Source: Nocardia sp. CNY236 (lineage in GTDB: Bacteria > Actinomycetota > Actinomycetes > Mycobacteriales > Mycobacteriaceae). Taken from it: a stretch of 47,768 nt of DNA. Location of the stretch: NCBI RefSeq assembly GCF_000482385.1, contig NZ_AXVD01000038.1, positions 1-47,768 of the forward strand, read 5' to 3'. The notes beneath the pieces were generated by a model. The model saw nothing but the letters and a program-made list of their open reading frames with translations. It had not been told where the DNA came from and searched no databases. Of this stretch, positions 15,187 to 23,912 are shown piece after piece (position 1 is the first letter of the stretch; every line of letters starts with the position of its first letter). Made by a program: the position numbers and the translations under genes.

Positions 15187-15945
15187 TCACTCCGCGAAGG
15201 GTGCTTGACGGATACGTGCGAGGGTGGGAGGCCACCGGAGGAGAATCGCGGTGCGTCCGCGCGGGTGTGCTGCAGCCTCTCGTTTCATCGCTTCCATCAC
15301 AACAGGTTTGAGTCTGTGGCGGGGGTGGCGCGCGACTGCTCGTCGGACGAAGTGGGGGTCGAGGTCATCGACGCGCATGCCGAAGAGGTCGACAGCTGTG
15401 CCGGCGCCAACGATCCCGGCGGGTGTGTCCGGTCGGACATTGAGTGTCATGTGGGTGGCGATTGCTGCGGCGAGTTCGTCTGCACGGTCGCTGGATATGC
15501 CGGACTGGTGGGCGATGTCACGTGCTCGGCGTGCGCCGCGGACAGAAAAGCAGGTGCCCGGCACAGGGTCTTCGAGGGCGATGTCGTGTAGTAGGGACGC
15601 CGCATAGAGCAGTTCTGGGTCATAGTCGCTGTTGTCGAGTTCGGCCAGAGCCCGGCCGAACAGGTACGTGCGGAATGAATGCTCGAGAAGGCTGGGACTG
15701 AGAGTTGATTGTGCAGCAGTGACGGCGGCACGAGTCAGGGAGGTATCGGGGATCCGAAGATTGTCCAGGTCCAGACGTCCGGTTCCTGTCTGGTGGGCGC
15801 GGACTTTGGCAAGCAGGGCGTGGGGGAGGTCGCGCGCGGCGCGGCCAGCGAGCTGTGCGTAGACCTGCGCTTCCTGTACGGCGGTCAACGTTCCCTTGGT
15901 CCTTCGCGCCCAGTAGTAGTCCAGTTGTACCTGTTTCGGACCCAT
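15187..15945 (-). CDS. HD-domain phosphohydrolase-like protein
   Basis: 252 residues from ATG 15945. The HD superfamily metal ligands are visible: H89 in LLEHSFRTYLFG, H120-D121 in ASLLHDIALEDP, and H165 in AAAIATHMTLN. The spacing resembles the HD proteins related to cyanamide hydratase and nucleotide phosphohydrolases. A conserved-looking tail (DLDPHFVRRAVARHPRHRLK) follows. It would act in the cytoplasm on a phosphorylated or small nitrile-like substrate, but the substrate cannot be told from the sequence. It stands alone between plasmid genes and a poorly coding stretch, so it looks like cargo or a stress function. The ribosome binding site is weak (GAAAG). Confidence 0.75.
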   Translation of the reverse strand: MGPKQVQLDYYWARRTKGTLTAVQEAQVYAQLAGRAARDLPHALLAKVRAHQTGTGRLDLDNLRIPDTSLTRAAVTAAQSTLSPSLLEHSFRTYLFGRALAELDNSDYDPELLYAASLLHDIALEDPVPGTCFSVRGARRARDIAHQSGISSDRADELAAAIATHMTLNVRPDTPAGIVGAGTAVDLFGMRVDDLDPHFVRRAVARHPRHRLKPVVMEAMKREAAAHPRGRTAILLRWPPTLARIRQAPFAE

Positions 15946-16572
15946 CCAGCTGCTTTCTCGAGAGCGGGCCGATGCCCATGCCGAGTTGGCCTAGGACTCA
16001 ACGGCTTTGTGTTATTCGGGGTTTGATCGCCGCGGCTGGACCGCACTCCGGAAGACGAAGTAGGACCCCCATCCTGCGAGATGACAACCGCTCTCCCAGC
16101 ATTCAAGGACAATTGCGCAGCGTCAACAGTTTTAAGCCAGACACTTTGGGTGACTTTTACCTTGGATGCCACCCAGGCAGGGTGAATTTTCATCTGCATG
16201 AGGAATGCACTATTGTGCCGCTGCACCCAGCGACAACTTCGATACAGAGTGGTGCAGGACTATTGATCAGCGTTGCGGGAAGTGGTAACCACCAGCAGGT
16301 ATGTGATATAGGAATGGCCGCAAGCGGATCGTGCGAACGTGGCGATCTCTCGGGTGATATTGCCCGGCGTCGGACCCACCCCTTGTTGACGCTGCGCTCG
16401 AGCAGCTCTTCGCGAGTACGCCCCGCCAGGCCCCGGATGGGACGACCAAGGCGATGCGGGAGGTGAGGGTAGTCCTTGCCGGCAGCACACAGTTGCGCTA
16501 GATGTCGACTGAGTCCCGCTGAGTAGCATCATCGCCTGTTATGGCGGGATGCAGCATCGTTGGAGGTACACG
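15946..16572. other. Intergenic region with a possible gene fragment
   Basis: No intact gene. A minus-strand stretch near 16350-16480 reads DYPHLPHRLGRPIRGLAGRT and ELLERSVNKGWVRRR without a usable start, and could be the remains of a gene. Nothing else was recognised. Confidence 0.3.
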
Positions 16573-16650
16573 ATGGTCATGCGGCGAGGTAGTAGGGTGG
16601 CAGGTTCACCTCAGCGCCAGGGCGGAGAGCAGGCCACACCTACAGTGTGA
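16573..16650 (+). CDS. Possible 25-residue leader peptide before the XRE regulator
   Basis: ATG 16573 follows GGAGGT by six bases. The peptide is short and basic at its start (MVMRRGSRVAGSPQRQ) and ends at 16650, 80 bp before the next gene. A good ribosome binding site is the only support; it may be a leader peptide or chance. Confidence 0.25.
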   Translation: MVMRRGSRVAGSPQRQGGEQATPTV

Positions 16651-16730
16651 CATACCCGGATGAATACTGCTGGGCCGTACGGGCACTGAGGGCACGACAG
16701 AGGAATGCGCTGTAGGAGGATCGGAAGCAA

Positions 16731-17573
16731 GTGGTCGACGACGATTTGGAAAGAGTCAAACCGCTTGGCACAGGCCAGGAACCGGCTACTCTGTCGGAGT
16801 GCCTACGATTTCTACGGAGAACGTCGCTTGTTCCAGAAAAGGTGCGCCACCTCTCTCCTCGTGGCTCCGAACGAGGGCTGACCCTGAAGCAGATGGGTGC
16901 CCTATTGGACTCCTCCGCGGCCACTGTCGAAAAATGGGAGAACGGGTCTCGTATCCCTTCGGACACCTTTATCGTTCAGTTGGTCAAAGAGCTGAATGTT
17001 AAGTGGTATTTCGCCTTGATGCTGCGGGCATTTGTCAATCCGGAGTTCAACCTAGTTTCCTCTGGCGAGTATCGCGACCCCACCCCTGACGACCTTGATT
17101 ATCTTGAAAGTTTCAAGGGACCCGCATGCTATCAGAATATCCTCTACGACATCTTCGCGACCAATAGCGAATGGGATCGTGTCGTCCCCGCGGTCAGGGT
17201 TGCGCCGCCCGGCTCGGAGCGCCCAACCAACATCATCACTGTGATGATGGACGATCCTGCGTGCGAGGCTATCAGGGGAAGGAAGGACCGTATCAGCGCG
17301 ATGCTCTTCGCGATCCGTATCATGCGTCCCTTCATCGATCCCACTCGATTCGCGGAAGCCTATGAGCAATGGCAGCAATTCCCGGAATTCTCTTCACTCT
17401 GGTCGCAAGATCCACCGCAGGACGTGATCGATGACAACTCAATAGCAATTGAAGATCCCGAAACCGGCCAATGCACAGTGTATAGCACCAGACAAACCTT
17501 CTCTCAGTTCCCGCCAGCCCCATCCTCTGTCATCTATTCGCTGTACCTTCGGAGTCCGGTCACCGATCGTTGA
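16731..17573 (+). CDS. XRE-type helix-turn-helix regulator
   Basis: 280 residues from GTG 16731 with AGGAGG 11 bases upstream. The HTH covers about residues 45-75: GLTLKQMGALLDSSAATVEK followed by WENGSRIPS, matching the XRE pattern. The remainder (YFALMLRAFVNPEFNL, then IMRPFIDPTRFAEAYEQWQQ) resembles the sensory C-terminal domain of MmyB-type actinobacterial regulators but is not a clear match. It would bind DNA in the cytoplasm, perhaps controlling nearby accessory genes. Third-position GC is slightly lower than in the T4SS genes, hinting at a different origin. A regulator of similar type ends the T4SS operon (46360-47220). Confidence 0.7.
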   Translation: MVDDDLERVKPLGTGQEPATLSECLRFLRRTSLVPEKVRHLSPRGSERGLTLKQMGALLDSSAATVEKWENGSRIPSDTFIVQLVKELNVKWYFALMLRAFVNPEFNLVSSGEYRDPTPDDLDYLESFKGPACYQNILYDIFATNSEWDRVVPAVRVAPPGSERPTNIITVMMDDPACEAIRGRKDRISAMLFAIRIMRPFIDPTRFAEAYEQWQQFPEFSSLWSQDPPQDVIDDNSIAIEDPETGQCTVYSTRQTFSQFPPAPSSVIYSLYLRSPVTDR

Positions 17574-17689
17574 GCTGCGCAATCCAAGACTGCTTCGTCC
17601 TTCTGAGGTTGTGGGGGCTTTCATGATGGTCTATCCGCTGTGGGTGGCGACCGCGTGCTTGGTTGTCTGTGGCGTTGTGTCGGGATCGT

Positions 17690-17775
17690 TCGATTCGCTC
17701 GCTGCCGCTAATTGCCTCCCGAAAGAGCGGAGCGCAGTTGAGAAGCATGTGGGCGGGCCGCATGGTTGATGAATT
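17690..17775 (-). pseudogene. Fragment of a second fic gene
   Basis: The minus strand encodes AHMLLNCAPLFREAISGSER, clearly related to AHMLLNYAHPFREGNGRSEK of the intact Fic protein at 18488-19342, including the DNA. The active-site His is lost (HPFREGNGR became PLFREAISG). Only about 85 bp remain, next to an IS30 remnant. Confidence 0.65.
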
Positions 17776-17839
17776 CATCCAAAACCAGCGCGGGCCAAAC
17801 TTTCTGAACCGGTTACCATAGGACTGCGCGCCATCCTTC

Positions 17840-18403
17840 AGCGGTATGCCATCACCAGATCCTCTTCCCAGTGTCCGGCGACAGCGCGATCGGCGACCGC
17901 GGCGGGCCGGTCGGTGATCATCACCATCGACGCGATGACCTGCTTTTCGACTCGGCGATCCGGCGCCAGGAGGCACGCCCGACGCGCGTCGTGCCACCCC
18001 GGCGCAACACACTGGCCAACACCACCGTCAACCGGTCCCGCTGCACATACAGGGCCTCATACCGCTGTTCATGCGACACCCGCATAGTGTCGTCGCCGGG
18101 GAAGTCCACCACCAACAACAACCGGCGGCTGATCTGCCGCGGCGACCACTTCTGCGCCAACCCCGCGTTCACCCGCGCCAGCAACCACGTATCCACTTCT
18201 ACCCGACGCAGTTTCGGTCGAGGTCGACACATCACTGCCCGCCGATCCGACTCCACCGCTCGATAGCCGGCGCGGCCACCACCCGCGGCGACCTCCCGGT
18301 TCACCACCGAGTCATGCCGATCCAGCGACCACGCGATCTCCCGCCCGCTCTCACCGACCGCCCACCGCCGAGAGATCTTCTCCTGACCCACCCAACACAA
18401 CAC
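17840..18403 (-). pseudogene. IS30-family transposase remnant
   Basis: From about 18403 leftward the product reads GREIAWSLDRHDSVVNREVA (IS30 HTH), AGYRAVESDRRAVM, KWSPRQISRRLLL and MRVSHEQRYEALYVQ, the usual order in IS30. It then shifts frame; a later frame has MVMITDRPAAVADRAVAGHW followed by EEDLVM, and stops at about 17840, where the first catalytic Asp region begins. The DDE domain is missing. The rest of 17574-17840 holds only the fic fragment. Confidence 0.75.
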
Positions 18404-18487
18404 CTGACCACGACACTCGAACCGGAATCCTCCCAGCCGACCGACTCATGGCGCACCGACTCCTGACACCGCCCGTTTGTGGCGCGG

Positions 18488-19342
18488 TCAGTATTCCAGG
18501 CTGGGGGCGGCCGATGGTTGCTGCTGCTGCTGACGATCCGTTTGTTCGGAGACAGCGGCGGTCTGTGAGGTGGACTGGATCGATTTCGTCAACCCAGCAG
18601 CGTCGATCGCATCGCCGATACTGCTGCCGGATACTTGTTCCCGGATCGTCGCGAGAATCGTGTTGAGGTCGCGATGAATGGTTGGGTCCAATGGCTTCTC
18701 TGTGGCTGACGGGTTGGAGCGTGGAACGGTGATGCGGCGAAATACTCCGAGGAGATCTCGGTGATCCGTTGGCTTCTGACCGTGCGATTTATGCGATAGA
18801 GACCACACGGCTGCGGTGTTCCATTCGTGGGTTGTGACCTGCGTGTAGTCCAGTTCGTATCGGGCTGATGCAATCTGGCGGTCCAGGAATATTTTTTCAC
18901 TGCGTCCATTGCCTTCCCGGAACGGATGGGCATAGTTGAGCAGCATGTGCGCGCGGGCGGCGCGGTCGATGAACCCATTCAAATCCAGTGCGGACCAATC
19001 TATCTGGGATATTTCACCGGTTGTATCCGCGAGGATTTGTTCGAGCCCAGACGGGGCGGCGAATTCCAGTCCAGACTTGAACAGTCGGACAGTGCGATAC
19101 TCTCCTGCCCACGGGTAGACATTGGAGAACAAATGGAGATGGATTGCGCGCCATTCCTCAGCAGTGCCAGTGGTGGGGATATCGGCACGTCCTTGCCTGA
19201 TTTCCGTTTCCCGTAGCAGGGTTTCGCGGTATTCGCGACGCTTGAGCTGGTCGGGGTCTTTGAGTCCATACCGGTTGCGCAGAACGGTGTCGTGTGGTGC
19301 GGGCCATAGGTAGGGATCTCGCCACTGCGGTGGTTCAGACAT
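18488..19342 (-). CDS. Fic-family toxin (AMP-transferase)
   Basis: 284 residues from ATG 19342, which shares bases with the antitoxin stop (TGATG); a longer start is rejected because of this overlap. The Fic active site is intact: H139-PFREGNGR within AHMLLNYAHPFREGNGRSEK, preceded by the flap-like VYPWAGEYRTVRLFKSG. Fic proteins transfer AMP from ATP to target proteins; the VbhT/FicT class modifies GyrB and ParE and stops growth. The C-terminus carries a Gln-rich tail (TDRQQQQQ). A 79-residue VbhA-like antitoxin is encoded just upstream, so this is a toxin-antitoxin pair that would stabilise the plasmid. A remnant of another fic lies 0.7 kb away. Confidence 0.88.
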   Translation of the reverse strand: MSEPPQWRDPYLWPAPHDTVLRNRYGLKDPDQLKRREYRETLLRETEIRQGRADIPTTGTAEEWRAIHLHLFSNVYPWAGEYRTVRLFKSGLEFAAPSGLEQILADTTGEISQIDWSALDLNGFIDRAARAHMLLNYAHPFREGNGRSEKIFLDRQIASARYELDYTQVTTHEWNTAAVWSLSHKSHGQKPTDHRDLLGVFRRITVPRSNPSATEKPLDPTIHRDLNTILATIREQVSGSSIGDAIDAAGLTKSIQSTSQTAAVSEQTDRQQQQQPSAAPSLEY

Positions 19343-19581
19343 CAGCGCCGCGCGATATCGCCTCGTGTTGCCCACTCTGCCGACCGCTGGTTGTACTCCT
19401 CGGATGTGATTTCTCCTGTTGCGGCAGCGATTAGATCGGCCACCGTCTCACGGTCGGGTTCGATTCCGACCTCTTGAGCGTGATTGCCCAGGGTTCGTGC
19501 GATCACTCGGCGGGTGTGCTCATCGAGTGGCTCGAAAAGATCCCAGTACCGTTGTAGCCAGTCGATGTTGGGTTCTGTCAT
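19342..19581 (-). CDS. VbhA-like antitoxin of the Fic toxin
   Basis: 79 residues from ATG 19581, chosen over longer frames because GCAGGAGGT lies 9 bases upstream. The C-terminal segment VADLIAAATGEITSEEYNQR resembles the end of VbhA-family antitoxins. In that family a Glu from an inhibitory helix ([ST]xxxE[GN]) blocks the ATP gamma-phosphate site. Here the corresponding stretch is GNHAQEVGIEPD, so the Glu is present but the Ser/Thr and Gly positions differ. The gene precedes and overlaps the toxin gene, the usual order. It should bind Fic in the cytoplasm and inhibit it. Confidence 0.75.
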   Translation of the reverse strand: MTEPNIDWLQRYWDLFEPLDEHTRRVIARTLGNHAQEVGIEPDRETVADLIAAATGEITSEEYNQRSAEWATRGDIARR

Positions 19582-20405
19582 GGGGACTACCTCCTGCGGG
19601 ATCGAAACAGTTGTCATCGATTGTGCCGACTCCTCGCGCTCGTGGGCGGGATGCGGGTGCGCGCCGTGCGCCAACGGCTGGCGTGCGTAGCGGAGATCAC
19701 ATGTGGCATACGAGCGCGGCCGGCTGGCGGCGGTATCGAGGCCGTTGCCCGTGCCGGCTCGGTTGCGTCTGGTCTTGGTGGCGTTGTGCGCGTGGCGATC
19801 TGGTGTGGCGTTGGCTTGCGCGGTCGGCGGGGATCAGTGCATCTGGCTTCCGGGGCGAGTGCCTCGGCCGTCTGTTGTCCAGTGTCGCCACTGCGACGAC
19901 TGTCACGTCACTCGGGCCGGTGGGGTGGCGACTACGGGAGCCTGTTGTCGTGACGACGAAAGAGCAATTCGGGGTCGGCTCATCGTTGTATTTCACAATT
20001 TAGCCACCCGCGCTGGGTGGGTTTCAACCTATTCCGTGACAGCGGTCATATTGCGGTGCGCCATTTGGGGTCAGTGCATACAAATTGGGTGCCTTACGGG
20101 CGTTGACAGGGTTGCGCTGCTGCCGAATACTCCTAGTCAGTCCTGCTCTTCGGGGTGGGATCGACGCCATCCGGGCGGTAGCAGACCGGAATGGATGGTG
20201 AGCCAATTGTCCGGGAGGTGGGGGAGGAGTACGCCCGTTTTTGTTCACGCATGTGTTCTGTGCGGGTAGCACGATTTCTCTGTTGTGCCTGGAATCGGCA
20301 GCGAAGGGTACGCCTTGATGAGGTGTTCCCTGGTTTGTTCTGGGCTGTCTGCCGGATTCTGAGGCGCGAGATCCGTGTCTCAGTTAGGAAAGGATTGATT
20401 CGTCC
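19582..20405. other. Intergenic region upstream of the accessory operon
   Basis: Several overlapping frames on both strands but none with a good start or family resemblance, so I call no gene. Near 20060-20095 the repeats ATTTGGGGT and AATTGGGTG lie about 20 bp apart, and they resemble the half-sites of the palindromes at 30310-30382. A promoter for the small peptide at 20406 must lie here. Confidence 0.35.
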
Positions 20406-20510
20406 ATGGACATTCTGGGTCTGGTGTATACAGTCTCCAGCATCATAAACAACGGTTTGTCGGCCGTGGTGAACGGGCTGCAGCTCATTCAGTCGGTCGG
20501 GATTTTCTGA
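20406..20510 (+). CDS. 34-residue hydrophobic peptide
   Basis: ATG 20406 follows AGGAAAGGA. The peptide starts MDILGLVYTVSSIINNGLSA and ends LQLIQSVGIF, with no charged residue after Asp2. It could form one membrane-inserted or amphipathic helix. In size and composition it recalls the short cell-wall channel peptides of Corynebacterium (PorA/PorH type) or small toxin or modulin peptides, but no motif allows an assignment. It lies 250 bp before a secreted cutinase-like gene, separated by an RNA-type inverted repeat. The coding call rests on the ribosome binding site, composition and position. Confidence 0.5.
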   Translation: MDILGLVYTVSSIINNGLSAVVNGLQLIQSVGIF

Positions 20511-20546
20511 CCAGTTCGGGCCCAGCGCACTTTGGTCCGATTCGGC

Positions 20547-20599
20547 GAGTACTCACAGATTTCTGGATTCAACGGGGAGTCCGGGATCTGTGAGTATTC
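20547..20599 (+). repeat. Inverted repeat between the peptide and the cutinase gene
   Basis: TACTCACAGAT (20550-20560) and ATCTGTGAGTA (20586-20596) are perfect 11-bp arms around a 25-nt loop; with one mismatch the arms extend to 14 bp. GGTCCGAT lies outside both arms as a direct repeat. There is no T-tract. It may be a leader structure setting expression of the downstream gene. Confidence 0.6.
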
Positions 20600-20756
20600 G
20601 GTCCGATGACGATGGATTGCAGTGTGGGCCGTCTCGTGCGAAAGATACTCATCGAGGGAGGGGAATTCTTTGTCCTGCGTCAGTGACTCACCCGCTGCTG
20701 ATCCGCATCGCAAATTCTGTCGCGCTATCGGCGGCATCTGGGATAAGGGCAGGCGT

Positions 20757-22022
20757 GTGAGGAAGTACGAACGTCGGAGTGCCCGCTCGAGGGCCGGGGC
20801 GTGGGGGGCTGCGGCAGTGACAACCGCTGCTGTGTTGGTCAACGGTGCTGGCGCTGGCGCGGCTGAGACGGGTCCGGTTCCGCTACCGGGATGCCCATCG
20901 CTGTTGGTGCTGGGGGTTCAGGGTACATCGGAGTCGTCGCTGACTGCGCCGACACAACACGATAGCGGGATGCTCGGCACGATGTTCGCGCCGATGCTTG
21001 CCAACGGCACCGATATCGACCGCATCTATATTCCCTATCCGGCGTCGTTCGGCGGCGCCATTGGCACGGGAGCGGGCACTGATCCATTTACCGTCTCGAT
21101 GACACACGCGAGGTCGCGGCTGGATGCTACTGCCGCGCAGGTGGTGCAGCAGTGCCCGAATACACAGATCGCGGCCGCGGGCTACTCGTCCGGCTCTGCG
21201 GTGGTCTCGGAATGGGCTCAAGACGTCGGTGCCGGAAAGGGTCCGGTGGCTCCGGATCGGGTTGCGGGCGTGGCGTTGCTGAGCGATCCGACACGACCGC
21301 CTGGTGGAGAGCCGCTCCCGGGACGGCCGCGACAGTTCTCGCCGAGTGCGCCACCCGGCACTGATGGCGCGAGAACCTCTGAGATTCGACTGGCTCCGGT
21401 TCCAGTCAGTGGCGGGATCGCCTCGGATGGAACTGATTTCGGGGCCTTGGCTGGGCGGGTGGGTGAGTTTTGCTCGCCAGGTGATCTTGCCTGTGATGCG
21501 CCCGGTCGTGCGTCAGCGCTGCGCGTGGCGTCGGGTATCGCGGCACAGGCAGATTTGCGCAATCCACTCGCGGCGATCCCGAGTTTGACGCAGATCTCAG
21601 GGCAAACTGTCGCTGAGGCCAGCAACACCATTGTCCTATCTGACGTGACCGTCTCGCCTAGTGGGCAGGTGGACTACCGTCCGGCCGAAACGGTGTCGCA
21701 GCGGTTGGCGGATGCCGCTGATCCGCGCACACCTGCGCCGTCGCCGCAGCAGATGCAGGCCGCCGCGGACAAGACCGAGCAGATCGCCGCCGCGATCGCG
21801 GCGGATCCGTTAGGACACCTTCCGCGGTTGGCCGGTCAGGTCGGCGCGGCGCTAAGCGCGGAGGTAGCCGCCAACGCGGACTTGCTGAATCCGGCCACTG
21901 TGCTGCACTACGCCACTGTCCCTGCTGCACACACCAGCTATGGGGCCACTGGTCAGACTGGTAGAGCAGCCGATTGGTTCGCCGCGATGTCGCAGGACTT
22001 GGCCGCCAGGAACGCTCGATGA
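20757..22022 (+). CDS. Secreted cutinase-family alpha/beta hydrolase
   Basis: 421 residues from GTG 20757, the best start because it gives a typical signal peptide: basic RKYERRSARSRAG, then a hydrophobic Ala/Val stretch, then AGAGAAE. The fold is cutinase-like: CPSLLVLGVQGT, nucleophile G-Y-S144-S-G, DPTRPPGGEPLPGRP, FCSPGDLACDAP with a candidate Asp, and His392 in PAAHTSYG. These hydrolases cut esters of lipids or polyesters and act outside the membrane. The C-terminal 150 residues are an Ala-rich helical extension. A homologue lacking the catalytic residues is encoded in the T4SS operon at 32501-34057. Its stop shares bases with the next start (ATGA). Confidence 0.75.
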   Translation: MRKYERRSARSRAGAWGAAAVTTAAVLVNGAGAGAAETGPVPLPGCPSLLVLGVQGTSESSLTAPTQHDSGMLGTMFAPMLANGTDIDRIYIPYPASFGGAIGTGAGTDPFTVSMTHARSRLDATAAQVVQQCPNTQIAAAGYSSGSAVVSEWAQDVGAGKGPVAPDRVAGVALLSDPTRPPGGEPLPGRPRQFSPSAPPGTDGARTSEIRLAPVPVSGGIASDGTDFGALAGRVGEFCSPGDLACDAPGRASALRVASGIAAQADLRNPLAAIPSLTQISGQTVAEASNTIVLSDVTVSPSGQVDYRPAETVSQRLADAADPRTPAPSPQQMQAAADKTEQIAAAIAADPLGHLPRLAGQVGAALSAEVAANADLLNPATVLHYATVPAAHTSYGATGQTGRAADWFAAMSQDLAARNAR

Positions 22023-22536
22023 GTCATCTGCCGGCTGTGCGCACCCTGCGTGCACCATCAGGTCGCTGCACAGCAGCCAGCGCAGCGTGTGCAGGTGGGT
22101 TCATCGCACGGTCGTCGGGTGCACCGGCGGCGGGAGATCTCAGTGACGTCGACGCGGCGGCGCACCACCTGGTGTGGACATGGTGCGGCCGCAGCGCCAA
22201 CTGCCGCAAGGCTCGTAGCCCAGGCACAACAGGTGGACAGGCCAACACGGATCCGACAACTGCGGCGACAACAGTGGACCTGGTCGCACAGGTGGGGGAG
22301 AGCGTTACGCCGACCTCGCTGCTCTCTGCACTGGACGGGCGCCGCAGGGCGCGGTTCCTGATGATCGCTTCCGCAGTCGGTGCCGCAACACCGACGTATG
22401 GGTCGTGGTGTGGGCGACCACACCACCGCGTCCGTAAGGGCGTACGGGCTGGTTCGACCGCAAAGGCTGTGCCATCGCCCTATCGACCAGCGCACGCCTC
22501 GGGTGGGCGTGCAGAGGGCTGGCTGACAACTCATGA
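22019..22536 (+). pseudogene. Frame-disrupted gene between the cutinase and the next gene
   Basis: ATG 22019 overlaps the cutinase stop and its frame looks coding to about 22215 (AAGDLSDVDAAAHHLVWTWC). Beyond that the coding-like sequence is in another frame: ERYADLAALCTGRAPQGAVP, RNTDVWVVVWATTPPRP, an in-frame TAA at 22435-22437, then GRTGWFDRKGCAIAL and LADNS, stop at 22534-22536. That stop overlaps the ATG of the following gene, in the coupled style of this operon. So a protein of about 172 residues seems to have lost one base and gained a stop. Function unknown; it may have carried a Cys pair. A sequencing error cannot be excluded. Confidence 0.45.
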
Positions 22537-23597
22537 CACAGCAGAGTCTCGGGCGCGCGGACCGGCGGAGTGTGGGCCGCATCTTGGGCGTCATCATCAC
22601 CGAATTGCACGGAGACATAGTGAACTACAGCGAACAACCGGATCGTATGCGTTCGGCACTGGGTTGGTTGGAGCGATACGGGCTGTCTACAAGTGGCCTT
22701 CACGCCGCGGATCGCTCCGAGGCCGAGAATGCGCTCGCGGGCATCGAGCGGCGCGACGCTGCTTCGGGCTTCGAGCTGCTGCGCCGCATCGTTCGAGCGG
22801 CCGCGATCGCCAGCATCAGCGAGGCCGAGTTCGTGCGCAGGCTGCGCACGCCAGGTGTCATGCTGCAACCACTGACCAATATGGCCGGCTCGATGATCGT
22901 GGGGTATCGGCTGCGCGATCCGCGCATAGCTCCGTTGGGTCCGGAAATATTCGACGGCGATCTGGGTCTGGACTGTCGGCTCGATGAGCTACGTCTGGAA
23001 TGGGATCACAGTGAACAGGCGCACCTGGAGGCCACGGCGGAGTGGCGCCAGACACGGGTGGTCAGCGACTTGCAGCGACGCGAATCGGTGCTGCTGACGT
23101 CTCCGGTGATGTGGCGGCGAGCGTTGGTCGACGCCACGCAATTCACGGACTGGCTGTGGCAGGTGGATGCGTTTGATCACCAGGCCTGGCGGTGGGCGGC
23201 CACCCGGCTGGCGGGAGTGCTGTCGATTTGGTCGCTGCGTGTGGAGGGAACCTCCGTCGGCCCGATCGCCAGCGCATCGCACGAGCTCGCTCGCGGTGGA
23301 CTGCAGCCCGGTAGCCGCCGCCGACCATTTGGCGAGGGTCAGGGACCGAGCTTGTCGCATACGGCATATGTGCTGGCTCAGCAAGCCGCCACTGCGGGCG
23401 ACCCGGTGTGCGAGTCGTTGCTGTTGACGAAACTCAACTCGGCGATGGTGAGTATCGCCAAAGCCCACCGGCGCCGTGGCGAATTGCCGGTCGCGATGAA
23501 GCTGATGGGAACAGTGCTGACTGCCCTACGCGAGGTGGAGCGTGAATTGCGTATGCAGACCCAGTTGCTGGAACGGGAGAAACCGACCGACACCTGA
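22533..23597 (+). CDS. Hypothetical protein of the accessory operon
   Basis: 354 residues from ATG 22533, which overlaps the stop of the preceding reading frame (ATGA). An in-frame GTG at 22620 with GGAG five bases upstream is an alternative. The protein is soluble and mostly helical, with Leu/Arg-rich stretches (RAALVDATQFTDWLWQVDAF-like region with several Trp) and a charged C-terminal helix (LTALREVERELRMQTQLLER). I recognise no domain. It stands between a secreted hydrolase and small membrane proteins, so it may be a cytoplasmic or peripheral component of that system. Confidence 0.6.
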   Translation: MTQQSLGRADRRSVGRILGVIITELHGDIVNYSEQPDRMRSALGWLERYGLSTSGLHAADRSEAENALAGIERRDAASGFELLRRIVRAAAIASISEAEFVRRLRTPGVMLQPLTNMAGSMIVGYRLRDPRIAPLGPEIFDGDLGLDCRLDELRLEWDHSEQAHLEATAEWRQTRVVSDLQRRESVLLTSPVMWRRALVDATQFTDWLWQVDAFDHQAWRWAATRLAGVLSIWSLRVEGTSVGPIASASHELARGGLQPGSRRRPFGEGQGPSLSHTAYVLAQQAATAGDPVCESLLLTKLNSAMVSIAKAHRRRGELPVAMKLMGTVLTALREVERELRMQTQLLEREKPTDT

Positions 23598-23740
23598 GCG
23601 ATGGTCTCACCTCCCGCGGCCGCTACTGCCGCCAGCCCCGTACGTCGTGGGTCAGCGCGGGCAGTGGCGCGGTGGGGCAGAAACCGGAATGTGCAATGAG
23701 CTGTAGAACAGGGGATTTGACCGTTGAGCGTGGATCGGAA

Positions 23741-23899
23741 ATGCGATGGCCGGTAGCGGGTATCGTCGGGGGCTTTGCCGCTGTGATTGCGGTGTCGGCG
23801 ACGGTGTGGGCGACCTCGACGCCGCTGGAGTCCGAGTCGGCAGGTCAGTCGTCGGGGTTGAGCGGCTTCGTCACTCAGTGCGTAGGTCTGTCGCCATGA
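23741..23899 (+). CDS. Small membrane protein
   Basis: 52 residues from ATG 23741. MRWPVAGIVGGFAAVIAVSA followed by TVWAT forms one transmembrane helix; a Ser/Gly-rich tail follows (ESAGQSSGLSGF). GGATCGGA precedes the start. A seven-codon frame (23896-23916) overlaps its stop and leads into the next gene. Probably a small component of a membrane complex with its neighbours. Confidence 0.55.
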   Translation: MRWPVAGIVGGFAAVIAVSATVWATSTPLESESAGQSSGLSGFVTQCVGLSP

Positions 23900-23912
23900 T
23901 GGAGGTGGCCCG

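Noticed and set aside
19703..20269. Plus-strand frame of 188 codons with several Cys
   Set aside because: No ribosome binding site, no consistent codon bias, Cys spacing not matching a known zinc motif; treated as intergenic.
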